From the NCBI GenBank assembly GCA_015057165.1, contig SVEY01000020.1, positions 1 to 53,846 of the forward strand: a stretch of DNA of 53,846 bases. Direction: 5' to 3'. This DNA comes from Lachnospiraceae bacterium. GTDB lineage: Bacteria; Bacillota; Clostridia; Lachnospirales; Lachnospiraceae. The position numbers and the translations under genes are program-made. The notes beneath the pieces are model-generated. The model was not told the DNA's origin, made no database searches, and saw nothing but the letters and a program-made list of their open reading frames with translations. Below are positions 9,452 through 19,645 of the stretch, piece by piece (the first letter of the stretch is position 1; each line of letters starts with the position of its first letter).

Positions 9452-10565
9452 CCACATCTACTCCTTTAGAGACAGAAAGTGCAATACCCATTTCAAATAA
9501 CAAAATAGCAAGAGATGTTCCTCCATAGCTAATAAAGGGCAGAATTACACCAGTATTAGGTATAGTATTAGTTACAACAGCAACATTTAATATAACCTGA
9601 AGTGATATATGAGCAGCAACGCCAATAACAAGAAAAGAGCCAAACATATCTTTTGCATGAATTGCAATCACAACAAGTCTCCATACCAAAACAACGAACA
9701 TAGCTATAACACAAATTGCGCCAAATATTCCTAGTTCCTCACAGATAATAGAAAAAACCATATCATTTTGAGCTTCTGGAACAAACCCCTGCTTCTGCAC
9801 ACTTTCCCCAAGGCCTTTACCGAACAAGCCTCCAGAACCTATGGCATATAAAGCCTGCATTGTCTGATAAGCATCATGATGTTCTGGATCTAGCCAGGCA
9901 TTAATTCTGGCAGTTCTATAACCAGCAGTAAGAGCAAATGCTATTGCACCAATTCCACCAATAATGGCAACAGCAACAAAGGGCCATATCTTAGGACTTG
10001 AGATAAATAGCATAGTTCCACCTATAAGCAATATAATTATAGCTGTACTTAAGTTATTAATGGCTACTAATACAAATAATGGTCCTATTATAATAACTGC
10101 CGTTATGATCAAATCCTTCGCATTACGAAGTCTTGCCGGATTCTTAGATATTACATAAGCAAGAAGAATAATAAGAGCTACTTTGGCTATCTCAGACGGC
10201 TGAAATGAAATCGGTCCAATATATATCCATCTAGAAGAATTATTAATTGTTCTTCCAAAGAAGAGAACATATCCACATAGTCCAATAGCAATAAAATAAA
10301 GTACCCATGCGAATCTCTTTAACACTTTATATCCAATTTTACATATCAAAAAAATAGCCACTATTCCTATTAAAGCGGAAGCAGCCTGTTTTTTCAAATA
10401 ATAAAGGGAATCTCCTGTTGTTAAAGTTGCGTTATATGAACTGGCTGAATAAACCATAATTAGCCCAAATGCCAGCATAAATGCAACTATAACAAGAAGT
10501 GTATAATCAATTTGCCCTTTATTCTTTCTTCGAATTTTACTACGCGTTCTTGTACTCTCTTGCAT
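9441..10565 (-). CDS. ftsW: SEDS peptidoglycan glycosyltransferase FtsW/SpoVE
   Basis: A SEDS-family polytopic membrane protein of about 374 residues that polymerises lipid II at the septum together with the class B PBP of this cluster. Visible family features are the first membrane helix FGLIMVYSASS, the segment SRWIYIGPISFQPSEIAK, the GLGESVQKQGFVPEAQNDMVFS loop region and the C-terminal ISYGGTS. I start at 10565 (MQESTRT), giving a basic N-tail before the first helix. Upstream in-frame starts lie deep inside murD. It overlaps murD by 26 bases. It could be named SpoVE; the sequence does not separate FtsW from SpoVE. Confidence 0.93.
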   Translation of the reverse strand: MQESTRTRSKIRRKNKGQIDYTLLVIVAFMLAFGLIMVYSASSYNATLTTGDSLYYLKKQAASALIGIVAIFLICKIGYKVLKRFAWVLYFIAIGLCGYVLFFGRTINNSSRWIYIGPISFQPSEIAKVALIILLAYVISKNPARLRNAKDLIITAVIIIGPLFVLVAINNLSTAIIILLIGGTMLFISSPKIWPFVAVAIIGGIGAIAFALTAGYRTARINAWLDPEHHDAYQTMQALYAIGSGGLFGKGLGESVQKQGFVPEAQNDMVFSIICEELGIFGAICVIAMFVVLVWRLVVIAIHAKDMFGSFLVIGVAAHISLQVILNVAVVTNTIPNTGVILPFISYGGTSLAILLFEMGIALSVSKGVDVDEE

Positions 10566-11895
10566 GAGCCTTAAAAACCTTGCCTCTTTCCTCGTAATTA
10601 GTAAACATGCCCCAACTTGCACAAGCTGGAGAAAGAAGGATAGCATCCCCCGAAATAGCTTCATTAAAGCACAAATCCATAGCCGATTCTAAAGTATCAC
10701 ATAATACATAATCTTTAAATCCATGTTCATCACAACAACGTGCGATTTTCTCACTAGTCTGGCCAATTAATGCCAGCTTCTTTACACGTTTTGGAAAACA
10801 TGAAACCCATTCATCATATGTCGAATCTTTATCATAGCCTCCACCAATAAGAAATGTAGGACGATTCATAGCACATATTCCCTTTATAGCAGCATCTGGA
10901 TTAGTACCTTTAGAGTCATTATAGAACTTAACGCCCTTTCTCTCACAGACATATTCTATTCTATGTTCAACAGCTTTGAATTTCTTAAGGGCATCTACTA
11001 TTCTATCCATAGGAATATCCATAGAAAGCCCTAGTGCTATTGCACACATAGCATTCTCGTAATTATGAACGCCTAATATTGCAAGTTCGTCAACATCAAT
11101 AACCTTGGTAGAAGAACCATTATCTGATATATATATAACGCCATCACTATAATATAATCCTGATTTAAGAACTCTCCTGCCTGAAAAATAAACCACATTA
11201 CAAGATAGCTTCTCACCGAACTCTCTTAAGACATCATCTTCAAAGTTCAAAACACAAGTGTTAAACTTATCTTGATTCTTGGTAATACTCTTCTTAGCAT
11301 TAATGTAATTCTCCATTGTATGATGTCTATTTAAGTGATCTTCAGTAATATTAAGTATAGCAGATGATTCAGGTTTAAATTTATGAATCGTCTCTAATTG
11401 AAAGCTACTTATTTCAGCTACAAAAATCGTATCATCAGTTGAGCCCTCAACCATCTTTGTATAAGGAATACCAATATTCCCAACAACTCTTACATCATCA
11501 TAGTAACTCTTAAATATTTCACCAGTAAGGGCTGTTGTAGTAGTTTTGCCATTTGTACCTGTAATTGCTATTATTCTACCTTTGCCAAAAAGATACGCAA
11601 GTTCTATTTCACCCAGAATCAAAATGTTCTCTTCTTTGATTCTCTTAACAATATCAATATCAAGAGGCACACCAGGACTCAAAACGACCTTGTCAAAATC
11701 CTTTACAAAAGAAAAGTCCACATCTCCAACTATGATTGATACCCTTTCCATAAAAGGATTGTCCTTAATGATTTTCTCCTTATCAAGATTAGCATTTCCA
11801 TCATATAATGTAACATTTTCATTATTATTAAGAAGTAATTCACATGCAGAAACACCGCTGATGCCAGCACCAATTACTAAATATTTCTCACTCAT
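10540..11895 (-). CDS. murD: UDP-N-acetylmuramoylalanine--D-glutamate ligase
   Basis: This cytosolic Mur ligase adds D-glutamate to UDP-MurNAc-L-Ala using ATP. The N-terminal Rossmann part starts YLVIGAGISGVSACELL. The central domain has the P-loop GTNGKTTTTALTG, the NITEDHLNRHH region and the C-domain signature FYNDSKGTNPDAA. I start at 11895 because AGGAG lies six bases upstream; a longer TTG start reaches the mraY stop without a site. Length of about 451 residues is normal. It lies between mraY (24 bp) and ftsW (overlap). Confidence 0.97.
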   Translation of the reverse strand: MSEKYLVIGAGISGVSACELLLNNNENVTLYDGNANLDKEKIIKDNPFMERVSIIVGDVDFSFVKDFDKVVLSPGVPLDIDIVKRIKEENILILGEIELAYLFGKGRIIAITGTNGKTTTTALTGEIFKSYYDDVRVVGNIGIPYTKMVEGSTDDTIFVAEISSFQLETIHKFKPESSAILNITEDHLNRHHTMENYINAKKSITKNQDKFNTCVLNFEDDVLREFGEKLSCNVVYFSGRRVLKSGLYYSDGVIYISDNGSSTKVIDVDELAILGVHNYENAMCAIALGLSMDIPMDRIVDALKKFKAVEHRIEYVCERKGVKFYNDSKGTNPDAAIKGICAMNRPTFLIGGGYDKDSTYDEWVSCFPKRVKKLALIGQTSEKIARCCDEHGFKDYVLCDTLESAMDLCFNEAISGDAILLSPACASWGMFTNYEERGKVFKAHAREYKNA

Positions 11896-11919
11896 CTCTA
11901 ACTCCTGATTACAAAGCAA

Positions 11920-12882
11920 CTACAAAACTGCAGCATATCCAACTGTACAAAGAATTATAGTCACAATAGTAAATATATATACAACTTTAGTTTCTGACCA
12001 ACCACCAAGCTCAAAATGATGATGAATTGGTGCCATACGAAATACTCTCTTACCATGTGTTATCTTGAAATATCCAACCTGTATAATAACAGAAAGTACT
12101 TCCACAAGATAAATAAGCCCAACTATAAGAATAAATATAGGCATATGAAGTACATAAGCACTTGCAGCCACAAATCCACCAAGGGCCAGGGAGCCAGTAT
12201 CTCCCATAAAAATCTTGGCAGGATATACATTATATACTAGAAATCCCATGAGACCACCAATAACAGCTGCTGTTACAGGCTCAATTCCACCAACCAAATG
12301 CATAGATGCAAATGTAAAGAATCCAGCTACAACAATAGTTACACTTGATGCAAGTCCATCTAGACCATCTGTAAAGTTAACACCATTTACTGTTCCTAGT
12401 ACTGCAAAATACAAAAGTGGAACAGGAAGCCATCCAATATCAACATATTCTCCAGAAAATGGAAGCAATATTGTTAGGTTATTATCTGTAAAAAATATTA
12501 AATATAAGCAAAAACCTGTTGTTACAACTGCTTGCAACAGGAATTTCTGCCAAGCAAGTAAACCATCTGATTTACGTTTGATAGTTTTAAGATAATCATC
12601 AATAAATCCTATTAATCCAAACAAAAATGTTGTAAGGGCAATTGGAAGAACTAATGGATAATCCTTAATATAGAATGCTGATACAACAACAATCGCAGCA
12701 AGGAACATTATTCCACCCATAGACGGTGTTCCATTCTTAACCTGATGAGATTCCAATTCCTCTCTCTCAGTATTACCCACTTTAAGTTTTGTCAAAAATG
12801 GTATAAGGAACTTACCAATAACAAGCGTAATAATAAATGTAACTACCATTGGAACAACAATTGTAATCAGAAAACTTTGCAT
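11920..12882 (-). CDS. mraY: Phospho-N-acetylmuramoyl-pentapeptide transferase
   Basis: This 320-residue integral membrane enzyme transfers phospho-MurNAc-pentapeptide to undecaprenyl phosphate, forming lipid I. Diagnostic motifs are FIDDYLKT (the first aspartates), NFTDGLDGLA and the C-terminal MAPIHHHFELGGWSE. About ten membrane helices are seen. AAGGGG lies seven bases before the ATG. A 257-bp gap containing a terminator separates it from the PBP gene, so it begins its own transcript. A TATAAT hexamer is present on the minus strand at 12923-12928, though the paired -35 is weak. Confidence 0.97.
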   Translation of the reverse strand: MQSFLITIVVPMVVTFIITLVIGKFLIPFLTKLKVGNTEREELESHQVKNGTPSMGGIMFLAAIVVVSAFYIKDYPLVLPIALTTFLFGLIGFIDDYLKTIKRKSDGLLAWQKFLLQAVVTTGFCLYLIFFTDNNLTILLPFSGEYVDIGWLPVPLLYFAVLGTVNGVNFTDGLDGLASSVTIVVAGFFTFASMHLVGGIEPVTAAVIGGLMGFLVYNVYPAKIFMGDTGSLALGGFVAASAYVLHMPIFILIVGLIYLVEVLSVIIQVGYFKITHGKRVFRMAPIHHHFELGGWSETKVVYIFTIVTIILCTVGYAAVL

Positions 12883-13107
12883 AACATTTCCCCTTCCATA
12901 ATTTAATATGCAAACTTATAGTATTATAACATAAATTCATATAATCTATATAAAAATCTGTCACAGAATATGTAAAAACTATGCTAAATATTTCAAAAGA
13001 TTATACAAAATGTAATGAAATATTGACAGAATTATACCTTTCGTTTTAGCATGTAGTTTGTTGTATGTTTTTAAACACTATAAAACAATTAATGAATCAT
13101 ATAAAAT

Positions 13108-13135
13108 AAAGCATCCTCACTTTCGAGGATGCTTT
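13108..13135 (-). terminator. Terminator after the class B PBP gene
   Basis: An 11-bp perfect stem (13108-13118 with 13125-13135) with a 6-nt loop is followed on the minus strand by TTTATTTTAT. It ends the mraZ-rsmH-ftsL-PBP transcript and splits the division cluster. Confidence 0.88.
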
Positions 13136-13139
13136 GACT

Positions 13140-15053
13140 TTATTCTACAGGATCTTGATTGGCACGTTCAATATTAAGATATGGTAGTATCTGATCTAGT
13201 ATTCTTTGTGTAATTTCCTGAGCATAAGAACTATGAGCCTGATCAGGAACCTTCGGTGTATCAACAACAGTATATATGACTATTTCCGGATGATTATAAG
13301 GGGTAAATCCTATAAAGGAAACAAGATAATTACCTTCTTCTCTAGGAAGCTTCTCAGCAGTACCTGTCTTGCCCCCAATGTTATATCCTTCCACCTGCAC
13401 TTCCTTAGCCGTACCATCTGTAACTACATGAAGCATATATTTCTTAAGAATATCTGAGACATCCTTAGAAACCGTCTTCTTAAGCACCACAGGGTTATTA
13501 CTAAACACCTTATTTCCTGAGGAATCAAGCATACTATTTACTACATGTGGCTGATATAGATTGCCGCCATTAATGAGAGAACAATATGCTGATGCAAGTT
13601 GTATCATTGTAACATTAAAGTTCTGTCCAAAAGAATTAGTTGCAAGGTTAGATTCTGTCCTTTCTAATTCTTCCCTGGTATAAAGAAGATTCTTGGTTGA
13701 TGCCTCATTAGGAAGATCAACTGTGGTCTTCTGGCCAAATCCAAAATTAGACTGAAAATCAAAGAATGCATCTGGGCCAATTGTTCTTACAATCTGCATA
13801 AGAGCATCGTTACAGGATTCAAGAAGGGAACCTTCAACTGTTAGAAGTCCATGTCCATCCCTATTAACGCAATGGATTTCATGCGCACTTACCACTTCTT
13901 TACCATCGCACATATATGTCTCATCACCATTTATTGAGCCTATCTCTAACGCAGTAGCTACTGTAAATGGTTTAAATGTTGAGCCAGGCTCATAAGTGTT
14001 AGATACGCAGAAATTCTTCCATAGCTTACTAAGTTCCTCCACTTGCATTTCTTCTGGCATGGCAGCTAACTGCTCTGGTGTAAATCTATGAGACAAATCC
14101 CTTGGATTATTAAGATTAAACCCAGGATAACTTGCCATGGCAAGAACTTCTCCATTATTAGGATTCATTACAATACAAGCCGTATTCAGGCTTCCATCTG
14201 CAGTATCGCCCTTATGTGCCTCATTCCAATTAAGAATCTCCTGTTCAACAATGGATTGCACATTTACATCAATTGTACTTACAATAGTCTTACCATTTTC
14301 TGGTGGAATTACAGTATTTTCAATAGCATTATTATCACCGTAATATCCGTATTTTCTACCATTAGCACCATTTAAGGAACTATTATACTGACTCTCAATT
14401 CCAAGTGCACCGGTATTGCCATCACTACAATAACCAATAAGGGCAGCGGCTAAGGAATCATAAGGATACTGTCTCATATACTCCTTTTCGAACCAGACAC
14501 CAGTAATCTTATCCTTGTTAGCATCCTCTTTTCTCATATCTTCAAAAGCCTGCATACGTCCATTGTCAGTCTTTTTTAGCAGAACCTCATATTGGCTTTC
14601 TTTTCTATCTTTCAGAGCTTCTCTAATTTGTTCTTCTGATATTTCTGGAAAATACTTAGTAATAGCTGCTATAGTGTCATCTATCTTTTCTGGCGTCTGA
14701 TTAAGGACTTTACAGTCTAACACAACATTATATACATCCACTGAAGTAGCAAGCACTGAGCCTTTCCTATCTACAATATCACCTCTCTGGAATGGTATTA
14801 CTTCGTTAGAATATCCTTGTTGGGAAAGTACAATTTTCTCGTATTTTTCTCCACTGGAATACTCTATATACATAAGTCTAATTATTAATACCACAAAAAG
14901 AACGCAAACGACTCCAAAAATCAACCAAAGTCTACTTTGCATTCTTCTTAATATTTTATGATACCTATTAGCACGTCTTGCTCTTCTAGGATCATTGTAT
15001 CTTCTATTGTTATTCCTATTTCTATTAGAATTAGAATTTCTATTACCAGCCAA
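13140..15053 (-). CDS. Class B penicillin-binding protein (FtsI/SpoVD type)
   Basis: This 637-residue membrane-anchored D,D-transpeptidase cross-links peptidoglycan at the septum. A very basic Asn/Arg-rich tail precedes one membrane helix (about residues 41-60). The dimerisation domain follows, then the transpeptidase with STFK (nucleophile Ser358, Lys361), SCN near 407 and KTGTA near 562. No PASTA domain is visible, which favours FtsI/PBP2 over SpoVD. The start codon is TTG with only a weak ribosome site, so translation may be modest. It directly follows ftsL and ends in a strong terminator. Confidence 0.93.
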   Translation of the reverse strand: MAGNRNSNSNRNRNNNRRYNDPRRARRANRYHKILRRMQSRLWLIFGVVCVLFVVLIIRLMYIEYSSGEKYEKIVLSQQGYSNEVIPFQRGDIVDRKGSVLATSVDVYNVVLDCKVLNQTPEKIDDTIAAITKYFPEISEEQIREALKDRKESQYEVLLKKTDNGRMQAFEDMRKEDANKDKITGVWFEKEYMRQYPYDSLAAALIGYCSDGNTGALGIESQYNSSLNGANGRKYGYYGDNNAIENTVIPPENGKTIVSTIDVNVQSIVEQEILNWNEAHKGDTADGSLNTACIVMNPNNGEVLAMASYPGFNLNNPRDLSHRFTPEQLAAMPEEMQVEELSKLWKNFCVSNTYEPGSTFKPFTVATALEIGSINGDETYMCDGKEVVSAHEIHCVNRDGHGLLTVEGSLLESCNDALMQIVRTIGPDAFFDFQSNFGFGQKTTVDLPNEASTKNLLYTREELERTESNLATNSFGQNFNVTMIQLASAYCSLINGGNLYQPHVVNSMLDSSGNKVFSNNPVVLKKTVSKDVSDILKKYMLHVVTDGTAKEVQVEGYNIGGKTGTAEKLPREEGNYLVSFIGFTPYNHPEIVIYTVVDTPKVPDQAHSSYAQEITQRILDQILPYLNIERANQDPVE

Positions 15054-15085
15054 AACAAAAACCTACTTTATTCGATATTAAGCAT

Positions 15086-15550
15086 CTAAGGAATCTTATT
15101 ATACTGATTCATATAATCAGATGTCTCCATATCATAATACACTATTTGGTCCGCGTTTGCATAGACCATTCCTAATTCATTTAAAGCAGTATTTCTTACA
15201 TTGGCAAGATTAGCTGCTGTATTAATCCTAGCTTCAGTGGCTCCATTGTCTGCCTTAATAGCGCTAATCTGTGTCTCAAGCTTAGCAATGCTATCTGTTC
15301 TCTCGTTTACCTGTGTCTGTAAATAAATATATCCAACAAAGAAACATACACAGAATACAATAGCCATTGTGGCATAAATCGAATACAGTTTCTTCTTTCT
15401 AAGGCGAAGTTGCTTTGCGCGTCTTCTCTCTCTCTTTCTTCGCTCATCTTCCTGTATTCTCTTTCTTCTTATTTCTTCATATTCAACTTCTGGCTGAAGC
15501 TTTCTAACTGTATTACCCTCTTCAATATAAATAGTTTGATACTTAGCCAT
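15086..15550 (-). CDS. ftsL: FtsL-like division protein
   Basis: A 154-residue bitopic protein. It has a long, strongly basic cytoplasmic tail (about residues 28-55), one membrane helix (about 57-78) and a short coiled coil with heptad-like spacing (KLETQISAIKADNGATEARI). A conserved-looking RNTALNELGM segment is typical of FtsL/FtsB ends. Position between rsmH (13 bp) and the class B PBP (32 bp) is the canonical place for FtsL, which recruits the synthase pair. An AGAGG site lies upstream. FtsL proteins are poorly conserved, so position carries much of the call. Confidence 0.85.
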   Translation of the reverse strand: MAKYQTIYIEEGNTVRKLQPEVEYEEIRRKRIQEDERRKRERRRAKQLRLRKKKLYSIYATMAIVFCVCFFVGYIYLQTQVNERTDSIAKLETQISAIKADNGATEARINTAANLANVRNTALNELGMVYANADQIVYYDMETSDYMNQYNKIP

Positions 15551-15563
15551 GGCAACCTCTTTC

Positions 15564-16511
15564 TTACTTTTGTTTTACACACCTTTTAAAACATCTTAGC
15601 TTTGCACTCCTTGACCTGGAATTCTCCGATATTTCCAGGTCAGAAGGCAAAATAGGCTTTCGAGTAACCACCTCTCCTTTGGATACCCGACCACATACAC
15701 ATACTGGAAATTCCTTAGGACATGTACATGGATTTTCATTTTCCCTGAAAATATTCTTAACAATACGATCTTCTAAAGAATGAAATGTTATAATGCATAT
15801 CCGACCATTAGCTTCTAACATATCAATCATACTGCTAATACCCTTTTCAAGGACCTCAAGCTCTTTGTTAACCTCTATACGAAGAGCCTGAAATGTTCTT
15901 TTTGATGGATGACCACCCTTTGTTTTATTTTTCTTAGGAATGCTTCTATCGATGATTTCATTAAGCTTTCCTGTAGTTGTTATTCTTTCTACTTCTCTTT
16001 CCTTGCAAATGTTTTTTGCAATATTTTGAGCAAATCTCTCTTCTCCATATATGCGTAAAACCTTGACAAGTTCATCGTATGAATAATCATTTACAATATC
16101 TTCTGCGCTAAAATTAGAATCTCTGTCCATCCTCATATCAAGAAGTGAATTCTCACTCATATAGGAGAAGCCTCTCTCTTTCTCATCTAGCTGATATGAT
16201 GAAACTCCCAAATCAAGCACTATGCCATTTACTTTATCTATTCCTAATTCTTTTACTACTTTTGGCATATTTATGAAATTATCTTTGACAATTGTTACTT
16301 TGTCTTTATAATCTGAAAGCCTTTTAGTCGCCGCTTTAATTGCATCTTCGTCCTGATCTATGCCAATCAGCTTTCCTGTAGTTAATCTCCTGGCAATTTC
16401 TATCGAGTGTCCTGCGCCTCCTAATGTTCCGTCAACATATATTCCTGTTGGATCAATATGAAGCTGTTCAATTGTCTCTTTTAGAAGAACCGAATAATGA
16501 TTAAATTCCAT
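15564..16511 (-). CDS. rsmH: 16S rRNA (cytosine1402-N4)-methyltransferase RsmH
   Basis: This 315-residue SAM-dependent enzyme methylates C1402 in the ribosomal decoding centre. SAM-binding and family motifs are [42 protein letters not shown] and [10 protein letters not shown]. The C-terminal RSRSAKLRC end is typical. It starts two bases after the mraZ stop, so the two are coupled. Length is normal. Confidence 0.97.
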   Translation of the reverse strand: MEFNHYSVLLKETIEQLHIDPTGIYVDGTLGGAGHSIEIARRLTTGKLIGIDQDEDAIKAATKRLSDYKDKVTIVKDNFINMPKVVKELGIDKVNGIVLDLGVSSYQLDEKERGFSYMSENSLLDMRMDRDSNFSAEDIVNDYSYDELVKVLRIYGEERFAQNIAKNICKEREVERITTTGKLNEIIDRSIPKKNKTKGGHPSKRTFQALRIEVNKELEVLEKGISSMIDMLEANGRICIITFHSLEDRIVKNIFRENENPCTCPKEFPVCVCGRVSKGEVVTRKPILPSDLEISENSRSRSAKLRCFKRCVKQK

Positions 16512-16513
16512 AC

Positions 16514-16951
16514 CTAGATAAATATTCCCAAATCTGCCATGTTCTCAGCAATCTCATCCATCTCATCTTCAGAATAAGCATTGCTATCGTTCCATTTGTC
16601 TTTACTCCAAATCTCGATTCTGCTTGAAACCCCTGCGAGAACAACTTCTTTCGTTAATCCTGCATGGTCTCTTAGATTTTGAGGAAGAAGGATTCTTCCT
16701 TGCTTGTCCACTTCGCAGTTAGCGGCACCAGCAAAGAAGAATCTCATGAACTTTCTGGCTTCGCGTGTGGTCATTGGTTTCTCATGCATCTTCTCTTCGA
16801 TGTTAGACCATTCTTTAAGGGTATATACGAATAAGCATCCATCTAATCCTTTTGTTACGACGAATTCATTTCCCAGTTCTTCACGAAACTTTGCCGGCAT
16901 AATAAGTCTTCCTTTGTCGTCTATATTATGCTCAAATTCGCCTATAAACAT
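16514..16951 (-). CDS. mraZ: Transcriptional regulator MraZ
   Basis: A 145-residue protein made of two AbrB/SpoVT-like half-domains, each with the DxxGR signature: [14 protein letters not shown] near residue 11 and [15 protein letters not shown] near 81. MraZ forms large rings and represses its own division-cluster promoter by binding spaced TGG-type repeats. GAGGAGGAA lies at good distance from the ATG. It heads the operon. The five boxes described at 17002-17045 are its probable autoregulatory site. Confidence 0.96.
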   Translation of the reverse strand: MFIGEFEHNIDDKGRLIMPAKFREELGNEFVVTKGLDGCLFVYTLKEWSNIEEKMHEKPMTTREARKFMRFFFAGAANCEVDKQGRILLPQNLRDHAGLTKEVVLAGVSSRIEIWSKDKWNDSNAYSEDEMDEIAENMADLGIFI

Positions 16952-17001
16952 ATTGCTTATTCCTCCTCCCCTTATAGATTATGTGGTAAAATGATAATTC
17001 T

Positions 17002-17045
17002 CCATTTTCTTCCACTTTCCACCACGCAAATCCATTCTACCCCAT
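17002..17045 (-). promoter_or_regulatory. Five-box MraZ operator
   Basis: On the minus strand the tetramer RTGG occurs at five positions exactly 10 bases apart (plus-strand CCAY at 17002, 17012, 17022, 17032 and 17042). One box lies in the promoter spacer, one overlaps the -10 hexamer and three lie downstream of it. Known MraZ sites are TGGG-type direct repeats with 10-bp spacing just downstream of the mraZ promoter, so the identity is well supported. Three repeats are usual; five is more than expected. Confidence 0.75.
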
Positions 17046-17062
17046 TATTTGATATTTATCAA
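17034..17062 (-). promoter_or_regulatory. Promoter of the mraZ operon
   Basis: On the minus strand TTGATA (17057-17062) and TAGAAT (17034-17039) are separated by 17 bases. Transcription would start near 17027, giving a leader of about 75 nt that holds three MraZ boxes. Confidence 0.75.
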
Positions 17063-17128
17063 CCCCTTTATACCCTAGAAACCACGGTTTTATAAGGTGT
17101 GGGAGACTGTGGAGGGAGTTTTAGCACA

Positions 17129-17160
17129 AAAAAATGTGGTTGCTATACTTAGCAACCACA
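17129..17160 (-). terminator. Terminator after lgt
   Basis: A 10-bp perfect stem (17135-17144 with 17151-17160), 6-nt loop, then seven T on the minus strand. It separates the phe/queA/lgt block from the mraZ promoter. Confidence 0.9.
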
Positions 17161-17212
17161 AGATATTGTGCTCATCATTATTTTTATGTAATACTATACA
17201 AAATTTTATTTT

Positions 17213-18118
17213 CTATTTTGTTGACTTTGACGTTGAGGCCTCAGGTTTAATTCGTGGAGTTACAGGCTTCTTCTTAATAATAAAAACAACATTTAATATT
17301 ATCGATATTATAAATATGATTACTGCTACCACTTGAGAAATAGCAATGCCTGTACTTCCTATCTGTAATTGATCTGTTCTTAAGAATTCAATAAAGAATC
17401 TTCCAAAGGCATACAATCCCATATATAATAGGAATATCTGGCCGTCAAACTTCTTGTGTTTTCTAAATAAAATCAAGAAAATAAGGACACAGAGGTTCCA
17501 TAGCGACTCGTAAAGAAACGTTGGATGAACACTTACAAAAACATCCCCCTGTTCAACAATAAGATTACTCATCATATTGTCTGTAATAAAATCTGCAGAT
17601 CTTATTCTATCATATGGAATCAACATTGCAGTAAAACCATTGGTATAATCTCCGAACGCCTCTCTATTAAAGAAATTACCCCATCTGCCAGCTATTTGTC
17701 CTAGAATTACGCCAAGACTTACTATATCTGCCACAAGCCAAAAATTCAGCTTAAATATCTTACAACAAACTATAACAGCAACAAGTCCAAGAAGAATACC
17801 TCCATATATTCCAAGGCCTCCTTCCCATACTTTGAGAATGCTAAGAGGATTATTCTTGTAATAATCAAAAGAGAAAATTACATAGTATAATCTCGCACCA
17901 ATTATTCCTGATATTATCACAGCTATAGTCAAATCAATAAAATGTTCTCTATCAACATTATAATATCCACATTCATGATAACACCAAAGAAATGCCGCTA
18001 TCATTGCAAGACCAATTATTAATCCATATAAAGATATGCTTATGGGTCCAATCGTCAGAAACTCCGGAACATTAGATAAAGTCAATCCTATCCCCGGAAA
18101 AATTATTGCATTATTCAT
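17213..18118 (-). CDS. lgt: Prolipoprotein diacylglyceryl transferase
   Basis: A membrane enzyme of about 301 residues that moves diacylglycerol from phosphatidylglycerol to the lipobox cysteine of prolipoproteins. Seven membrane helices are expected. The Lgt signature GRWGNFFNREAFGD is present, along with SLYGLIIGLAM and HPTFLYESLWN. I prefer the ATG at 18118, which overlaps the PilZ stop by eight bases and suggests coupling. A GTG nine bases earlier is the alternative. The C-terminal tail is lysine/proline rich. Confidence 0.94.
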   Translation of the reverse strand: MNNAIIFPGIGLTLSNVPEFLTIGPISISLYGLIIGLAMIAAFLWCYHECGYYNVDREHFIDLTIAVIISGIIGARLYYVIFSFDYYKNNPLSILKVWEGGLGIYGGILLGLVAVIVCCKIFKLNFWLVADIVSLGVILGQIAGRWGNFFNREAFGDYTNGFTAMLIPYDRIRSADFITDNMMSNLIVEQGDVFVSVHPTFLYESLWNLCVLIFLILFRKHKKFDGQIFLLYMGLYAFGRFFIEFLRTDQLQIGSTGIAISQVVAVIIFIISIILNVVFIIKKKPVTPRIKPEASTSKSTK

Positions 18119-18464
18119 CTTCTTCACTAAACATCTGATATATCTGAATCTTCAAAGCATCTGTATCTGTCATGCCAACGAAGATACATCCATAATGATA
18201 TTCGCCTTCCTTTTCTTCGTTCTCTTTGCAACGAACTATTTTAAGAACAGCATCAATGACTTCTTTGGTCCAGATTTGAATTCTTGCATCAAAGCAGTCA
18301 CCAACAAGAAGCTGTCTGTCACTTTTGAATCCAATCCCCATCTTAGACACATCTGTTATCTCAACATTAATGTATTCTTTCTCTTTACTTAAGTCTTCTG
18401 AAATAACTCCAAGGGATACACTAATATCAAGATCTGTTCTTTTGTTTCTCCTCTTCTCCTCCAT
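18111..18464 (-). CDS. PilZ-domain protein, probable c-di-GMP receptor
   Basis: A 117-residue single-domain PilZ protein. The c-di-GMP signature is complete: RxxxR at RRNKR (residues 5-9) and DxSxxG at DVSKMG. It has no partner domain, so it would act by binding another protein when loaded with c-di-GMP. AGGAGG lies before the ATG. Overlap with lgt suggests co-translation, although no functional link with lipoprotein maturation is known to me. Confidence 0.85.
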   Translation of the reverse strand: MEEKRRNKRTDLDISVSLGVISEDLSKEKEYINVEITDVSKMGIGFKSDRQLLVGDCFDARIQIWTKEVIDAVLKIVRCKENEEKEGEYHYGCIFVGMTDTDALKIQIYQMFSEEDE

Positions 18465-18595
18465 TGATATCCTCCTAGCTATACCTAATTATTAAATAAT
18501 AATTGTATACAACAAATACATATCAGCCATTAGGTATTACAATTTTCCCCTTACTATACCGATTATATATTATACTATGTCTTTATGTCAAAGAT

Positions 18596-19621
18596 TTACA
18601 TAATAAGCATTGCATCTCCGAAGCTAAAAAATCTGTATTTTTCTTTTACAGCCTCTTCATATGCCGATAGCACATTTTCACGACCTGCAAGCGCTGATAC
18701 AAGCATGATAAGGGTTGACTCCGGCAAATGAAAGTTAGTAATAAGAGAATCTATTACTTTAAAATCATATCCTGGATAAATGAATATATCAGTATTGCCC
18801 TTTTTAGGCGTCAAATATCCATTCTCATCAGCAGCCGACTCAATAGTTCTCGTACTTGTGGTGCCAACAGATATAACCTTACCGCCACTTTCTTTAGTGC
18901 TATTAATTATGTCGCAAGCTTCTTCGTTTATCTCATAGTATTCAGAATGCATATGATGCTCTAATACATTTTCCACCTTAACAGGCCTAAAGGTTCCAAG
19001 TCCAACATGCAGTGTAACTTCCGCAATCCTTATGCCTTTATCTCTCAATTCTTCCATTAGTTCTGGAGTAAAGTGAAGTCCTGCTGTAGGCGCCGCTGCA
19101 GAGCCATCATACTTTGCATATACTGTTTGGTACCTATTCTTATCTTGCAATTTATGGGTAATATAAGGTGGAAGTGGCATTTCTCCAAGCTTATCAAGTA
19201 TTTCCTCAAAAATACCATCATATTCAAATCGTATTAGACGATTGCCTTCTTCTACTATATCAATTATCTCTCCAACAAGAATACCATCACCAAAGTTTAT
19301 TCTAGCACCAACTCTTGCTTTCTTTCCTGGTTTTGTCAGACATTCCCAGGTATCGGCATCTATCCTTTTTAAGAGAAGAATCTCTATTGTAGCATCAGTG
19401 CCTTCCTTACTTCCATACAATCTTGCAGGAATAACCCTGGTATTATTAATAACAAGACAGTCCCCCTCATTTATATACTCTATAATATCATAAAAGTGTT
19501 TGTGAGTGACATCTCCTGTTTCTTTATCTAGAACCATAAGTCGAGATTCGCTTCTCTTTTCTAAAGGATCTTGTGCAATTAGTTCTTTAGGCAGTTCATA
19601 ATTAAAATCACTAACGTTCAT
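18596..19621 (-). CDS. queA: S-adenosylmethionine:tRNA ribosyltransferase-isomerase
   Basis: This 341-residue enzyme builds the epoxycyclopentane ring of queuosine in tRNA wobble position 34 from SAM. Typical motifs are [13 protein letters not shown] at the N-terminus, [34 protein letters not shown] and the C-terminal FSFGDAMLI. Length matches the family. It starts 24 bases after pheT and is probably read from the T-box promoter. Confidence 0.96.
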   Translation of the reverse strand: MNVSDFNYELPKELIAQDPLEKRSESRLMVLDKETGDVTHKHFYDIIEYINEGDCLVINNTRVIPARLYGSKEGTDATIEILLLKRIDADTWECLTKPGKKARVGARINFGDGILVGEIIDIVEEGNRLIRFEYDGIFEEILDKLGEMPLPPYITHKLQDKNRYQTVYAKYDGSAAAPTAGLHFTPELMEELRDKGIRIAEVTLHVGLGTFRPVKVENVLEHHMHSEYYEINEEACDIINSTKESGGKVISVGTTSTRTIESAADENGYLTPKKGNTDIFIYPGYDFKVIDSLITNFHLPESTLIMLVSALAGRENVLSAYEEAVKEKYRFFSFGDAMLIM

Positions 19622-19645
19622 ATCTACATCCCTTGCCTAAATTTA

